Source: Paenibacillus sp. FSL R5-0490
GTDB lineage: Bacteria; Bacillota; Bacilli; Bacillales; Cytobacillaceae
Direction: 5' to 3'
Length of the DNA stretch: 64,000 nucleotides
Assembly (NCBI RefSeq): GCF_001956215.1
Contig: NZ_MRTQ01000009.1
Coordinates: forward strand, 111,949-175,948
Position numbers and translations under genes: made by a program. The stretch's first letter is position 1. Each line of letters starts with the position of its first letter. The notes beneath the pieces were generated by a model. The model worked only from the letters and a program-made list of their open reading frames with translations, had not been told where the DNA came from and made no database searches. Below are positions 18,405 through 28,475 of this stretch, piece by piece.

Positions 18405-19817
18405 ATGATGACGAAATCACAGTTTGGTGTTATCGGCTTAGCTGTCATGGGCAAAAATCTTGCCATGAATATTGAAAGCAGAGGGTACTCAGTATCTGTT
18501 TTTAACCGGTCACGTGAAAAAACGGATGAGATGCTTAAGGAAGTGGAAGGAAGAAACTTTAAAGGTACATATACAATTGAAGAGTTTGTTGATTCTCTGG
18601 AAAAACCCCGCAAAATCATGCTTATGGTGAAAGCAGGGGGTCCGACAGATGCGACAATTGAGCAGTTAAAGCCTCTGCTGGATAAAGATGATATTCTGAT
18701 TGATGGAGGGAATACCTTCTTTGTGGATACGCAGCGCCGCAATAAGGAATTAAGCGAGCTGGGCATCCATTTCATCGGTACGGGTGTTTCCGGCGGTGAA
18801 GAGGGCGCTCTAAAGGGTCCTTCCATTATGCCTGGCGGCCAAAAAGAAGCCTACGAGCTGGTTGCCCCGATTTTTCAAGATATTGCTGCAAAGGTTAATG
18901 GCGAAGCATGCACCACATACATTGGTCCGGATGGGGCAGGACATTATGTGAAAATGGTGCATAACGGTATTGAATACGGCGATATGCAGCTGATTTCCGA
19001 ATCTTATTTTCTTTTGAAAAACGTGCTTGGTTTGACTGCTGAAGAGCTCCATGAAGTATTCGCAGATTGGAATAAAGGCGAACTTGACAGCTATCTGATT
19101 GAAATTACGGCTGATATTTTCACAAAAAAAGATAAGGAAACCGGAAAGCCGCTGGTAGATGTTATCCTTGATACAGCAGGCCAAAAGGGAACCGGCAAAT
19201 GGACAAGCCAAAGTGCGCTTGACCTCGGTGTACCGCTTCCGATCATTACTGAATCTGTTTTTGCCCGATTCATTTCTGCTATGAAAGAAGAGCGTGTCAA
19301 CGCAAGCAAAGTTCTTCGCGGGCCAGTTGCATCGGAATTCACCGGCGATAAGAAAGCCTTTATCGAGAGTGTCCGTAAAGCCCTTTACATGAGTAAAATC
19401 TGCTCATACGCACAAGGCTTTGCTCAAATGAGAGCAGCATCCGAAGAATATGGATGGGATTTGAAATACGGTGATATTGCAATGATTTTCCGCGGAGGAT
19501 GCATCATCCGTGCCCAATTCCTTCAAAAAATTAAGGAAGCATATGACCGTGAGCCTGGTTTAAAGAACCTGCTTCTTGATCCGTATTTTAAGGAAATCGT
19601 GGAAAGCTACCAGGATGCTGCCCGTGAAATTATCAGCGTCGCTGTAAAGAACGGCATTCCTGTACCATGCTTTGCTGCTGCTTTGTCCTATTATGACAGC
19701 TACCGAACAGAAACATTGCCTGCAAACCTTCTTCAGGCACAGCGTGACTACTTTGGTGCACACACCTATCAGCGTACAGACAAAGAAGGCATTTTTCATA
19801 CAAACTGGATGGAATAA
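18405..19817 (+). CDS. gndA: 6-phosphogluconate dehydrogenase, NADP-dependent
   Basis: Oxidative decarboxylation of 6-phosphogluconate to ribulose 5-phosphate with NADPH formation. The N-terminal Rossmann motif [13 protein letters not shown], the NRSREKT loop that selects NADP phosphate, [19 protein letters not shown] (substrate site) and the all-helical C-terminal domain with [24 protein letters not shown] are present, in separate blocks. The length, 470 aa, is typical. ATG 18405 or ATG 18408 may start; GGGAAGG upstream favours either. It converges on zwf, placing both NADPH-yielding steps of the oxidative pentose phosphate pathway back to back as in B. subtilis. Confidence 0.97.
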   Translation: MMTKSQFGVIGLAVMGKNLAMNIESRGYSVSVFNRSREKTDEMLKEVEGRNFKGTYTIEEFVDSLEKPRKIMLMVKAGGPTDATIEQLKPLLDKDDILIDGGNTFFVDTQRRNKELSELGIHFIGTGVSGGEEGALKGPSIMPGGQKEAYELVAPIFQDIAAKVNGEACTTYIGPDGAGHYVKMVHNGIEYGDMQLISESYFLLKNVLGLTAEELHEVFADWNKGELDSYLIEITADIFTKKDKETGKPLVDVILDTAGQKGTGKWTSQSALDLGVPLPIITESVFARFISAMKEERVNASKVLRGPVASEFTGDKKAFIESVRKALYMSKICSYAQGFAQMRAASEEYGWDLKYGDIAMIFRGGCIIRAQFLQKIKEAYDREPGLKNLLLDPYFKEIVESYQDAAREIISVAVKNGIPVPCFAAALSYYDSYRTETLPANLLQAQRDYFGAHTYQRTDKEGIFHTNWME

Positions 19818-19823
19818 AAAAAG

Positions 19824-19850
19824 AACAGCGTCCGAGCGGCGCTGTTTTTT
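19824..19850 (+). terminator. Terminator of gndA
   Basis: AACAGCG pairs with CGCTGTT and is followed by T6. Confidence 0.85.
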
Positions 19851-19854
19851 CTTT

Positions 19855-19890
19855 CAAAAAATGAAAACCCCTGCATCAGCAGAGGTTTTC
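19855..19890 (-). terminator. Terminator of zwf
   Basis: On the minus strand GAAAACC-CTGC pairs with GCAG-GGTTTTC (one mismatch), followed by ATTTTTT, 7 nt after the zwf stop. Confidence 0.85.
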
Positions 19891-19897
19891 AAATTTA

Positions 19898-21400
19898 TTA
19901 ACACTGTTCAACATCAAGGTCGGTTACAGGCCACCAGAAGAAGCCGTCTTTTTCAAGCAGCCGGTCTGCTTCTTTTGGACCCATGGAACCGGATTCGTAA
20001 TTAGGGAAGCCTTCTGCCCTCGTGTTTTCCCAAACGTCGGAAATTTTGTCGACAAAGCTCCAGGAAAGGGCCACTTCATCCCAGTGTGTAAAGTTTGTTG
20101 CATCACCGCGCATGCAATCATATAAAAGCCTTTCATAAGCTTCAGGTGTATTCATGTCATCGATGCCTTTGTTGGCAAAGTTTAATTTTACCGGTGTGGC
20201 TTCAATGTTTTGGCCTGATTTTTGGGCATTCAAATAAAGGGTAATGCCTTCTTCAGGCTGAATATGGATCACCAGCAGGTTCGGATTTAGCGTTTGCTCA
20301 GTCTGATAATACAAGTTCATCGGAATATCCTTGAACTGGATAACAATTTTCGTTGATTTAGCAGCCATCCTTTTTCCTGTGCGGATATAGATAGGCACAC
20401 CTGCCCAGCGGAAATTATCAATCATCAGCTTGCCTGCTACATACGTTTCGGTGTTTGATTGTTCATCCACCATCGGCTCTTGATTGTAAGCTGGTACTTC
20501 CTGTCCATTTAAATGGCCTTTTCCGTACTGGCCGCGGACAAAGTAATCTCTTACCTGATCGCCTTCAATTGGACGCATGGCTCTTAAAACTTTTACTTTT
20601 TCAGATCTGATTTCATCTGTTGTCAAGCGGATTGGCGGTTCCATTGCCAATAAGGCAACCATTTGCAGCATATGGTTTTGAACCATGTCGCGAAGAGCGC
20701 CGCTTTTTTCATAGTAGCGGCCGCGTTCTTCTACCCCCAGTACTTCGCTTGATGTAACCTGGATATTTGAAATGTAGCGATTGTTCCATAAAGGTTCGAA
20801 AATCGCGTTGGCAAAACGAATCACTTCAATGTTTTGCACCATCTCTTTCCCCAGGTAGTGGTCAATCCGGTAAATTTCATTTTCTGAAAAGGCTTTCCGG
20901 ATTTGCTTATTAAGCTGCTTCGCTGATTCAAGATCATGCCCAAATGGTTTTTCAATGACAAGACGCTTAAACCCATCTACATCTGTCAGGCCATCTGCTT
21001 TTAAATGCTCTGCAATGGTTCCGAAAAACTCAGGTGCCATGGCAAGGTAAAAAATGCGGTTGCCTTCAAGGGAATAGTGAGTATCCAATTCTTCGGCCAT
21101 GCTCTTTAATTCCAAATAGGAACTGGAATCCGTCACGTCATGCGAATGATAGTAAAAGTGAGAAATAAAATCTTCAAGTTCTCCGTTATCTTTTATAGCG
21201 GACTCAACAGAAGCTTTAACACTTGCCTGAAACTCATCATTTGATAGCGGTCTTCTGGCAACTCCTACTACGGCAAAGCGATCAGACAGCCTGCCCTTTT
21301 TGTATAAGCGGTAAAGTGAGGGAAACAATTTTCTTTTTGCCAAATCCCCTGTTGCTCCAAATATCATTATTAATCCGGCCGGTTTTTCGTTTGTTTTCAC
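19898..21400 (-). CDS. zwf: Glucose-6-phosphate 1-dehydrogenase
   Basis: First step of the oxidative pentose phosphate pathway, glucose 6-phosphate to 6-phosphogluconolactone, giving NADPH. The dinucleotide motif GATGDLAKRK lies near residue 15 and the catalytic motif RIDHYLGKE near 177. A longer frame is open to TTG 21424, but AAAGAGG at about 21412-21418 sits at a proper distance only from GTG 21400, which gives MKTNEKPAG as in Bacillus homologues; GTG is therefore chosen (500 aa). It is convergent with gndA. Confidence 0.95.
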   Translation of the reverse strand: MKTNEKPAGLIMIFGATGDLAKRKLFPSLYRLYKKGRLSDRFAVVGVARRPLSNDEFQASVKASVESAIKDNGELEDFISHFYYHSHDVTDSSSYLELKSMAEELDTHYSLEGNRIFYLAMAPEFFGTIAEHLKADGLTDVDGFKRLVIEKPFGHDLESAKQLNKQIRKAFSENEIYRIDHYLGKEMVQNIEVIRFANAIFEPLWNNRYISNIQVTSSEVLGVEERGRYYEKSGALRDMVQNHMLQMVALLAMEPPIRLTTDEIRSEKVKVLRAMRPIEGDQVRDYFVRGQYGKGHLNGQEVPAYNQEPMVDEQSNTETYVAGKLMIDNFRWAGVPIYIRTGKRMAAKSTKIVIQFKDIPMNLYYQTEQTLNPNLLVIHIQPEEGITLYLNAQKSGQNIEATPVKLNFANKGIDDMNTPEAYERLLYDCMRGDATNFTHWDEVALSWSFVDKISDVWENTRAEGFPNYESGSMGPKEADRLLEKDGFFWWPVTDLDVEQC

Positions 21401-21733
21401 GATTCTAGAACCTCTTTTCGACAAAATTTCTGTATGTAAGGCGGGACTGACTTTTGTCCGTCCTCAGCTTGAGAAGAAGCTGTTATATTGCATTGCAAAA
21501 AAACGTCTGTACAAGTATAAAATTGTATCTGTTTACAGCTATTTTCGCAAATATTAAGTTTGTCCTTTATACCATAGTTTCTATCTAACGGTCAGGATCT
21601 ATCCTTTCAAATAACACAAAAAACAATTGTTAAATGAATGAATTCAGAGGCTGCTATGGTATATTGTTTATATTCATACTGGCAAGACAAAACAGGCTTA
21701 ATCCCTAAATTGCTGGAAGGAGGTATTTTACAT
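21401..21733. other. Divergent zwf-rnz intergenic region
   Basis: This AT-rich 333-nt gap must hold the divergent promoters of zwf and rnz. It contains no convincing gene; the short frame running into rnz from 21638 is only an upstream extension. No clear -35/-10 pair at good spacing and no operator could be picked with confidence. A weak GGGAC/GTCC stem lies near 21450. Confidence 0.4.
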
Positions 21734-22672
21734 ATGGACATATTTTTTCTGGGAACGGGAGCAGGAATTCCCGCTAAGCTGAGGAATGTATCCTCGATGG
21801 CTTTAAAGCTCCTGGATGAAAGAGGGAGCATATGGCTTTTTGACTGCGGCGAAGCGACCCAGCATCAAATTTTACATACAAGCATTAAACCGAGAAGAAT
21901 TGAGAAAATCTTTATCACACATCTTCATGGTGACCATATTTATGGTCTGCCCGGCCTGCTTTCAAGCCGCTCTTTTCAGGGCGGTGATACAGAGGTAACC
22001 TTATATGGGCCAAAAGGTTTGAAAAAATTCATTGAAGTCTCGCTATCTGTCAGCGGCACATACCTTAAGTATCCTTTAAAGGTAGCTGAAATCACTGAGG
22101 GTATTGTGCTTGATGAAGAAGATTTTAAGGTGGAAACCCGCATGCTCGAGCACGGAATATCCTCATACGGCTACCGGATTACAGAAAAGGACCGTCCGGG
22201 AACATTGCTTGCGGACAAACTTGCTGAAGCGGGAATCAAACCGGGTCCGATATATAAGAAAATAAAGAATGGTGAAAACATTGAGCTTGAGGATGGAAGT
22301 ATGATCGAAGCAGAAAATTTCCTGGGGCCGGCTCAAAAGGGAAGAATCGTCACGGTGCTGGGTGATACCAGATTCTGCGATGCGGCAATAGATTTAGCAG
22401 CCGGTGCTGACCTTTTAATACATGAGGCAACCTTCTCCAGGGGAGAAGAGAAGCTTGCATACGATTATTTTCATTCGACAACCCTGCAGGCTGCTCAAGT
22501 TGCGCTCGAGGCGAATGCAAGGAAACTTTGCCTGAATCATATCAGTTCACGATATGAACGCCAGGATTGGGAGCAGCTTGTGAAAGAATCACAGACCATA
22601 TTTCCCAATACGGTCATTGCTGAGGACTTTAAAGAAATTCATATCCCGCTTGATAAAGGAGAGGCGAATTAA
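21734..22672 (+). CDS. rnz: Ribonuclease Z
   Basis: tRNA 3'-processing endonuclease of the beta-lactamase fold. The zinc motif is [15 protein letters not shown], with further ligands in [23 protein letters not shown] (Asp, His) and the final NHISSRYE (His). The reading frame extends upstream to 21638, but ATG 21734 is the start because GGAAGGAGGT lies 9 nt before it and the protein then begins [14 protein letters not shown] as in the family (312 aa). The next gene follows immediately, as in an operon. Confidence 0.95.
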   Translation: MDIFFLGTGAGIPAKLRNVSSMALKLLDERGSIWLFDCGEATQHQILHTSIKPRRIEKIFITHLHGDHIYGLPGLLSSRSFQGGDTEVTLYGPKGLKKFIEVSLSVSGTYLKYPLKVAEITEGIVLDEEDFKVETRMLEHGISSYGYRITEKDRPGTLLADKLAEAGIKPGPIYKKIKNGENIELEDGSMIEAENFLGPAQKGRIVTVLGDTRFCDAAIDLAAGADLLIHEATFSRGEEKLAYDYFHSTTLQAAQVALEANARKLCLNHISSRYERQDWEQLVKESQTIFPNTVIAEDFKEIHIPLDKGEAN

Positions 22673-23218
22673 TTGAAGACTTTCTATATCGTACGTCATG
22701 CAAAGGCGGAGGGCCAGCCTTTCTCTGCTGAATTGACAGAAAATGGAAGGGGGCAGGCGTTAAAATTAGTTGATTTCTTTAAAGGCAAAGAAATTAATCG
22801 CATATACTCCAGCCCTTTTGTGCGGGCGCTGGAAACAATCCGGCCTCTTGCACAATCCAGAAATCTGGATATCATTGAGGAAAGCCGTTTGGGTGAAAGG
22901 GTGCTGAGCTCTATTCTTTTTGATGATTGGCAGGACAAACTTAAGCAAAGCTTTTCCGATTTTGAACTCATTTTTGAAGGGGGAGAATCTCATTCATCAG
23001 GAATGAAACGGGCATCTTCCCTGCTGGATGAATTAATCGCGTCTAATGAGAATCACATCGTTCTGGTCAGCCATGGCAATTTATCGACGCTGCTGCTTCG
23101 TTATTTCGATGAAAATGCAGGCTTTGAGCATCTGATGAAGATGAGCAACCCGGATGTTTTCGAAATTAAAGTAAATGGTGAAGATACCGTATGGAAGCGG
23201 ATTTGGAATGAAAAGTAA
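22673..23218 (+). CDS. Histidine phosphatase (phosphoglycerate mutase-like) family protein
   Basis: Branch-1 histidine phosphatase fold. The catalytic RHAK motif is in YIVRHAKAEG at residues 5-10, SPFVRALETI supplies the second arginine, EGGESHSSG resembles the phosphate-site acid region, and VLVSHGNLSTLL supplies the second catalytic histidine. The start is TTG, directly after the rnz stop, with AAAGGAGAGG inside the end of rnz, so the two are translationally coupled. The small size (181 aa) fits phosphatases of small metabolites rather than glycolytic mutase. The substrate is unknown. Confidence 0.85.
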   Translation: MKTFYIVRHAKAEGQPFSAELTENGRGQALKLVDFFKGKEINRIYSSPFVRALETIRPLAQSRNLDIIEESRLGERVLSSILFDDWQDKLKQSFSDFELIFEGGESHSSGMKRASSLLDELIASNENHIVLVSHGNLSTLLLRYFDENAGFEHLMKMSNPDVFEIKVNGEDTVWKRIWNEK

Positions 23219-23251
23219 TGCCTGGGAAAATTGAATTTTTCAAATTTGGCA

Positions 23252-23280
23252 TTGACGGTTTTCTGCATGCATACTATAAT
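23252..23280 (+). promoter_or_regulatory. Promoter of the T-box leader
   Basis: TTGACG and TATAAT with a 17-nt spacer, a near-consensus sigma-A promoter, lie about 25 nt upstream of the first leader helix. Confidence 0.7.
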
Positions 23281-23304
23281 CACACTTATACTTTAAAACA
23301 TTAT

Positions 23305-23545
23305 AGTAAAAAGCTATGAAGAGACTCTAGTAAGTTTTATCTCCCTGTTTATAGAGAGCCGGTGGATGGTGGAAACTGGCACAAAGATAAAATGAATTTC
23401 ATCTTGGAGCTTATCTTTCCTGCATATAGCAGAAAAGACGGTAAAATCCGTTATATTTTTGAGTGGAAAGTCACATGCTTTCAAAAAGGGTGGTACCGCG
23501 TGAACCTGAATTCACGTCCCTTTTGAAGAATGTGGCTTTTTTGTT
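23305..23545 (+). ncRNA. T-box riboswitch (probable tRNA-Phe) controlling the NSS transporter
   Basis: The T-box core AGGGTGGTACCGCG lies at 23487-23500. Stem I has AGTA on its 5' side (23327-23330) and GAA on its 3' side (23394-23396), the paired bases flanking the specifier loop. The specifier read as UUU (23397-23399) or UUC (23398-23400) is phenylalanine in either register. The AGAGAGCCGGTGG-type distal region is present. The terminator is long: AGTCACAT plus TTTCAAAAAGGG pairs with CCCTTTTGAA plus ATGTGGCT, then T6, and encloses the T-box sequence. Uncharged tRNA should therefore switch on the transporter. T-box identity is near certain; specificity is inferred. Confidence 0.9.
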
Positions 23546-23570
23546 TTTAAAAAAATTTGGAGGTACAGGC

Positions 23571-24908
23571 ATGCAGCAAAATGAGCAATGGTCATCGAAG
23601 ATAGGATTTATTTTAGCATCGGCCGGTTCGGCAATCGGACTTGGAGCTATCTGGAAGCTTCCGTATGTGACAGGAACAAGCGGAGGCGGGGCATTTATTT
23701 TATTATTTCTGTTATTTTCCCTTTTAATTGGTTTTCCGCTATTACTGGCCGAGTTTGTGATTGGCCGCAGTACAGGGAAGGAGGCAATCTCGGCATACAA
23801 GGATATTGCTCCGGGAACTAAATGGCACTGGATAGGCTACCTTGGCGTATTCACGTGTTTTCTGCTTTTATCCTTTTATAGTGTAATAGGCGGGTGGATT
23901 CTGAAGTACATTGTATACGGGGTTACCGGGTCTATGAATGGTGCAGGCAATTATGAGGAGCTATTTGGCGCAGCCGTTTCAGACTCTGTATCTGTTGTAG
24001 CGGCACAGGGGATCTTTTTATTCATAACTGTTTTAGTGGTTGCAAAAGGCATCCAGAAGGGGATCGAGCAGGTCAGCAAAATTATGATGCCGGCTTTGTT
24101 TCTTTTATTTATTATTTTGATTGCACGATCCCTGACATTGGATAATGCGATGGAAGGCGTTTCGTTCTTTTTAAAGCCTGATTTTTCAAACCTAACCTCT
24201 GAAACCGTACTATATGCGATGGGCCAATCGTTTTTCTCTCTAAGTGTCGGGGTATCGGTTATGGTAACGTACAGCTCTTATCTATCTAAAAAAGAAAATC
24301 TGATGCAGCCTGCATTTTCTGTTGTCGGAATGAACTTATTTATATCAGTTCTGGCTGGACTGGCTATTTTCCCTGCTGTGTTCTCATTGGGCTTTGAGCC
24401 TGCTGCAGGTCCTGGCTTATTGTTCATTGTCCTGCCATCTGTTTTCGATCAGATTATGTTTGGGAGGGTGTTCCTGCTCCTATTCCTTGCACTGTTTCTA
24501 TTTGCAACCTTAACTTCCGCTTTTTCAATGCTTGAAATTGTGGTGGCTGCCCTGACGAATAAGAATGGAAGTGGCAGAACCCGTGCAGCCTGGCTGACAG
24601 GGCTGGCAATCTTTATCGTCGGGGTCCCGTCTGCATTATCTTTCAGCATCTTATCCGATATTTCAATTTACGGCAAAATCATCTTTGATGCTGCTGATTT
24701 CCTTGTCAGCAACATCTTGATGCCGGTTGGAGCTTTGCTGATCTCCATATTTGTGTCATACAAAATGAAGAAAGACCTGCTGAGAAGTGAATTGATTCAA
24801 GGTTCAAAATCGCTGAATGGAATCTTTTCTGCGTGGTATTTCCTTCTGCGCTATGTGGTTCCTCTGGTTATTATCATTGTATTCCTTGATTCACTGCAGA
24901 TTATATAA
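23571..24908 (+). CDS. Sodium-dependent amino-acid transporter (NSS/SNF family, YocR/YhdH-like)
   Basis: Na+-coupled importer with the LeuT fold; about 11 hydrophobic membrane segments are visible over 445 aa. The first helix carries [14 protein letters not shown], in which the Asn of the classical GLGNIWRFPY is Ala, as in the YocR/YhdH subgroup. The frame is open from 23463, but that part is the T-box terminator; ATG 23571 follows TTGGAGGTAC and begins MQQNEQW, as in homologues. The T-box with a phenylalanine specifier suggests uptake of phenylalanine or related hydrophobic amino acids, an inference from regulation. Confidence 0.88.
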   Translation: MQQNEQWSSKIGFILASAGSAIGLGAIWKLPYVTGTSGGGAFILLFLLFSLLIGFPLLLAEFVIGRSTGKEAISAYKDIAPGTKWHWIGYLGVFTCFLLLSFYSVIGGWILKYIVYGVTGSMNGAGNYEELFGAAVSDSVSVVAAQGIFLFITVLVVAKGIQKGIEQVSKIMMPALFLLFIILIARSLTLDNAMEGVSFFLKPDFSNLTSETVLYAMGQSFFSLSVGVSVMVTYSSYLSKKENLMQPAFSVVGMNLFISVLAGLAIFPAVFSLGFEPAAGPGLLFIVLPSVFDQIMFGRVFLLLFLALFLFATLTSAFSMLEIVVAALTNKNGSGRTRAAWLTGLAIFIVGVPSALSFSILSDISIYGKIIFDAADFLVSNILMPVGALLISIFVSYKMKKDLLRSELIQGSKSLNGIFSAWYFLLRYVVPLVIIIVFLDSLQII

Positions 24909-24910
24909 TA

Positions 24911-24951
24911 AAAACGAGGGATGGCATCTGTTAGATGCCATCCCTCGTTTT
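24911..24951. terminator. Bidirectional terminator between the NSS transporter and namA
   Basis: A perfect stem of about 19 bp (AAAACGAGGGATGGCATCT and its complement) around a three-base loop has T4 on both strands, between two convergent genes. Confidence 0.9.
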
Positions 24952-24954
24952 ATG

Positions 24955-25974
24955 TTACAGCCATCCCCGTTCATATTGCTCAGGAGGTTCGATTGCTGCG
25001 CCAAGTTCTTTTGCTGCTGTCCGCGGCCAATAAGGGTCTCTCAGCAATTCTCTGGCAATAAAGATTAAATCAGCCCGCTCGTTTTGGAGGATTTCTTCAG
25101 CCTGCAGGGCGGATGTAATAAGCCCGACTGCGCCAGTCTGGATATTCGCACCTTCTTTAATGGTCTCAGAGAATTTGACCTGGTAGCCCGGGTAAGTATG
25201 TATTCTGGCCGGCACTACTGCTCCGGAGCTTACGTCAATTAGATCCACTCCCTGCTCCTTCATCCATTTTCCCATTTCTGCATAATCCCTTGCGGTCAAC
25301 CCTTCATCATGATAATCATGGGCTGATACTCTGACAAATAAAGGTCCATCCCAAACGGCTTTAACAGCTTCAATGACTTCACCGAGGAAGCGATACCGGT
25401 TTTCAGCCGATCCCCCATACTCATCATTCCGTTTATTGCTTAGGGGTGAGAGAAACTCATTTATCAGATATCCGTGTGCCGCATGGATTTCAATTACTTC
25501 AAAGCCGGCTTTTTTCGCTCTTTCAGCGCCTTTTTTGAATGCCTGGACAGTTTCTGATACTTCTTCTTTTGTCATTTCTTTTGGTGTTTTCATTTTTTCA
25601 TTAAAAGCAATAGCTGATGGAGCGAGAATTTCTCCTTCAACAGTTGCTTTTCTGCCGGCATGCGCCAGCTGTATCCCGGGTGAAGCACCGTGTTCTTTCA
25701 TTAGCCCGGTTAATTCCTTCAGGCCTGCGATGTGATCATCATTCCATATTCCCAGATCCTGAGGAGAAATCCGGCCCTGTGGAGTCACAGCGGTTGCCTC
25801 CAGGATAATTAATCCCACCTGCCCGACAGCCCGGCTCGTATAATGAGTCCGGTGCCAGTTTTCAACCATTCCGTCTTCATTATGGCTTGAGTACATGCAC
25901 ATCGGTGCCATAACAATTCTGTTTTTAAAGGTGACTCCTTTAATTGTAAAAGGTGAAAAAAGCTTTGTTTCCAT
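24955..25974 (-). CDS. namA: NADPH dehydrogenase, old yellow enzyme family (YqjM)
   Basis: FMN-containing ene-reductase that reduces alpha,beta-unsaturated carbonyls and nitro compounds with NADPH. Its very high similarity to B. subtilis YqjM is plain: [14 protein letters not shown] (with the redox-modulating Cys and Tyr), [28 protein letters not shown] (His pair for substrate binding), [11 protein letters not shown] and [12 protein letters not shown]. The length is 339 aa. ATG 25974 has AAGGAGG 8-9 nt upstream. It is monocistronic, with a role in electrophile detoxification and stress known from the family. Confidence 0.95.
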   Translation of the reverse strand: METKLFSPFTIKGVTFKNRIVMAPMCMYSSHNEDGMVENWHRTHYTSRAVGQVGLIILEATAVTPQGRISPQDLGIWNDDHIAGLKELTGLMKEHGASPGIQLAHAGRKATVEGEILAPSAIAFNEKMKTPKEMTKEEVSETVQAFKKGAERAKKAGFEVIEIHAAHGYLINEFLSPLSNKRNDEYGGSAENRYRFLGEVIEAVKAVWDGPLFVRVSAHDYHDEGLTARDYAEMGKWMKEQGVDLIDVSSGAVVPARIHTYPGYQVKFSETIKEGANIQTGAVGLITSALQAEEILQNERADLIFIARELLRDPYWPRTAAKELGAAIEPPEQYERGWL

Positions 25975-26068
25975 AGTTTTTGCCTCCTTATTTCGCTATC
26001 CTAAATATTAAGTATATCAGGCAGTTCCATAAATGAAAAAGAACATGCATTCAGGAAGGTGTGTGCTT

Positions 26069-27208
26069 TCAGCGTTTATTCCTCAGTTCGCTTAACTTAT
26101 ATAATGTACCTCTCCAGACTATGCCACCCCGTACAAAGGTTAGGATGCTGGCGCGGATTATGGAATAAATAAACAGGAGAGCTGTAATTGGAAATACAGT
26201 AAACAGGAGCGGAGAAAATTTGGACATTCTTTTTGTAATGATTGTATAAACAGCTGCTAAAAAAAGAATGTTTGCAAGGCTCAGACTGAAAATCATTTTG
26301 TCTGTTGAAAAAACGGAGAAAAAGGGAAGCACCTGAGAAAGGAATGTGCCGGCAATTGCAAATAGCACCATGCTAATACGGTAATGAAGGCCAGCAAAAG
26401 TATTCTTTTCCAATCCTTTGAAGGCTTCTATTAAACTTTCATACCATTCAACTTCAATCAGGTCCATCGCCGTTGCAAATTTCTGTCTGAGACCGTTTTG
26501 TTTGATTTTCATTCCAAGCATTAAATCATCATCAGGCCGCATTTTTATTGCCTTGTGTGTTCCGATTGCTTCATAGGAATGCCTGGACACCATGTTAAAT
26601 GCCCCAATGCCAACCCCGCTCTTAGAACGCGGATTGTTTGCCAGCCAGGGGCGTTTATAATAGGAGAAGCCAAAAAGAAAAAAAGCAATGAACGTGTTGA
26701 GCCAGAAACTCCTGCCTGTCAAACTTGGTGCCGCCGTTAAATGATCAAGTTCATTCTTGCTGAAATAATGAACCGCCTTGCTGAAGGCATCCTTTTTAAA
26801 TAACACATCGGCATCTGTAAACAGAATTAATTCCCCTGATGATTCCCTATATCCTTTATAAAGAGCGTGGTTTTTTCCCAGCCATCTGCTTGGGAGGGAA
26901 TCAATATGAATACACTTAACCCTTGAATCCTTTTTCTGAATATGATCCATGATGCTTCCTGTGCTGTCGGCTGAACGGTCATTGACCAATATCCATTCAA
27001 TGCGTTTATAGCTTTGCCGCAGCTGGGTTTCTAAGCTCTCCGCAAGCTTGGCTTCCTCATTCCTTGCAGCGGTAATAACAGAAAGAAGGGGGCCTTCAGT
27101 CATCGTATCGGTATCTTCAAGGCGATCCAGGCTTTTTAGTCCCAGAAGTGAATCAATTAGTACTGCAATCCATACCAGGAGGCTTGCGCTTAATAGAATA
27201 ATGAGCAT
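26069..27208 (-). CDS. Membrane glycosyltransferase, family 2
   Basis: An N-terminal membrane segment (about 1-22) is followed by a GT-A domain: LLSVITAARNEE, NDRSADSTG, a TDADVLF metal-binding DxD, and PDDDLMLGMKIKQNG with the acidic catalytic region. Three further membrane segments lie in the last 120 residues. The architecture resembles glycosyltransferases near carotenoid and hopanoid pathways; the acceptor here is unknown. ATG 27208 is preferred because AAAAGGATGAG is 10 nt upstream; ATG 27223 has the ribosome site directly abutting it. The gene is 66 nt downstream of proI on the same strand with no terminator seen between, so it may be read through from the proline T-box unit. Confidence 0.8.
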   Translation of the reverse strand: MLIILLSASLLVWIAVLIDSLLGLKSLDRLEDTDTMTEGPLLSVITAARNEEAKLAESLETQLRQSYKRIEWILVNDRSADSTGSIMDHIQKKDSRVKCIHIDSLPSRWLGKNHALYKGYRESSGELILFTDADVLFKKDAFSKAVHYFSKNELDHLTAAPSLTGRSFWLNTFIAFFLFGFSYYKRPWLANNPRSKSGVGIGAFNMVSRHSYEAIGTHKAIKMRPDDDLMLGMKIKQNGLRQKFATAMDLIEVEWYESLIEAFKGLEKNTFAGLHYRISMVLFAIAGTFLSQVLPFFSVFSTDKMIFSLSLANILFLAAVYTIITKRMSKFSPLLFTVFPITALLFIYSIIRASILTFVRGGIVWRGTLYKLSELRNKR

Positions 27209-27274
27209 TTGCAGGTTTCTCATCCTTTTCTCATAGTTTGCAATAAGACGGCGTTTTATAGGGGATGCTGCCAG

Positions 27275-28105
27275 CTAAATTTTGACGGTGCTGCTGAAGC
27301 TTTGGCCAAGCCGCCTCGATTGGGCTGTCGCTTCCTTGATGCATTCAATGAAAGCTTCCTGCACTCCGTTCGCTTCAAGCACTTTTACACCTGCTTCAGT
27401 GGTGCCGCCAGGGCTTGTTACTTCCTTCCTAAGCTGCTCGGGGTCCTTGGCTGATCGGGCCAGCATTTCGGCTGCCCCGATGAGTGTCTGGATGATGAAT
27501 TCTTTCGCCATACCCTTTTCGAGCCCGATTTCTTCCGCGCTTTTTTCCATAGCTTCCGCAAGATAGTAAATATATGCCGGTCCGCTGCCTGACAGGCCTG
27601 TTACAGCATCCAGCTGTTTTTCCTCAACAAATGCTGATTTTCCCACTGTATCAAAAATGCCTCTTACTGCTTTCATCTGTTCTTTGGTCACTCTTTCATT
27701 AGCCGATAAGGCGCTTGCTGATTTTCCGACTGCTGCTGATGTATTTGGCATTGCTCTTACGACTGGCAGCTTTTTTTCTGCCAAAAGTTCAATGCTTTCG
27801 ATCGAAACTCCGGCGAGTACGGAAATGATCAGCATGTCTTCCTGTAAATAAGGCTTTATGAGATTGATGGCTTCCTGAGCATCTTTTGGCTTCATCGCTA
27901 AAATAACAGCGTCAGCCCCGCTTAACAGTTCACTAAGATTATAAGTGGCCTGAACGCCATAGGCTTTTTGCAGGGATTGCAGCTTTTCCCTGCTGCATCT
28001 GTTTGTCACCCAAATATTGCTGCCGGTAATGAGCCGGCTTTCGACGATTCCTGATATTAACGCTTCTGCCATTGATCCTGCTCCTACAATAGCTAATTTT
28101 TTCAT
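27275..28105 (-). CDS. proI: Pyrroline-5-carboxylate reductase
   Basis: Last step of proline synthesis: pyrroline-5-carboxylate to proline with NAD(P)H. The Rossmann motif VGAGSMAEALI is at the N-terminus. LAMKPKDA, RAMPNTSAAVG and TGLSGSGPAYIYYL (family signature) and the C-terminal TSPGGTTEAGVKVLE are all present. The length (276 aa) is typical. Its leader is a T-box with a CCU proline codon, so it is induced on proline starvation, as for the anabolic pro genes of B. subtilis. No proA or proB lies in the window. Confidence 0.96.
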   Translation of the reverse strand: MKKLAIVGAGSMAEALISGIVESRLITGSNIWVTNRCSREKLQSLQKAYGVQATYNLSELLSGADAVILAMKPKDAQEAINLIKPYLQEDMLIISVLAGVSIESIELLAEKKLPVVRAMPNTSAAVGKSASALSANERVTKEQMKAVRGIFDTVGKSAFVEEKQLDAVTGLSGSGPAYIYYLAEAMEKSAEEIGLEKGMAKEFIIQTLIGAAEMLARSAKDPEQLRKEVTSPGGTTEAGVKVLEANGVQEAFIECIKEATAQSRRLGQSFSSTVKI

Positions 28106-28154
28106 TTGCTGTTATTCCTCCTTATTGTTGCTCTATTTACCGGCTGTTAAAAAT

Positions 28155-28440
28155 AAAAAAGCCTTTCCATCCAGTAAAGGACGAAAAGACTTTGCTTCCG
28201 CGGTACCACCTTCATTGCCTTTTCTTTCTTCGTGCAGCATGCCTGCCGCAGCCGCTGTGTTTTTGAAAAGGCATCTCGATCCCGATAACGCCGGGGGTGC
28301 GTTTAGGTTTTCCTAACAGCTCATAAGGCAGGTTCAATGGTCAAGTGGACGGTGAAGCCTTTCAGCCGCTCGAGCTTCACTCTCTTTCGCCGTTTTCCAT
28401 TTACTAATCTTATTCATCGCCATGTTTCTGCTGTAGAGTA
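28155..28440 (-). ncRNA. Proline-specific T-box riboswitch upstream of proI
   Basis: On the minus strand GGTGGTACCGCG (28199-28210) is the T-box core. Stem I shows AGTA next to AATGG, pairing with CCATT next to GAA, and the three bases after GAA are CCU (28330-28332), a proline codon. The terminator is a perfect 13-bp stem (AGTCTTTTCGTCC with GGATGGAAAGGCT, allowing G-U) followed by T6 at 28155-28160. The specifier agrees with the downstream proI gene. Confidence 0.93.
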
Positions 28441-28475
28441 CAGCTTTGATTTATGAAAATCAAATTTTAATTGTG

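Noticed and set aside
23463..23570. Upstream extension of the NSS transporter reading frame (36 extra codons)
   Set aside because: These bases are the T-box antiterminator/terminator; the good ribosome site and the family-like start are at 23571.
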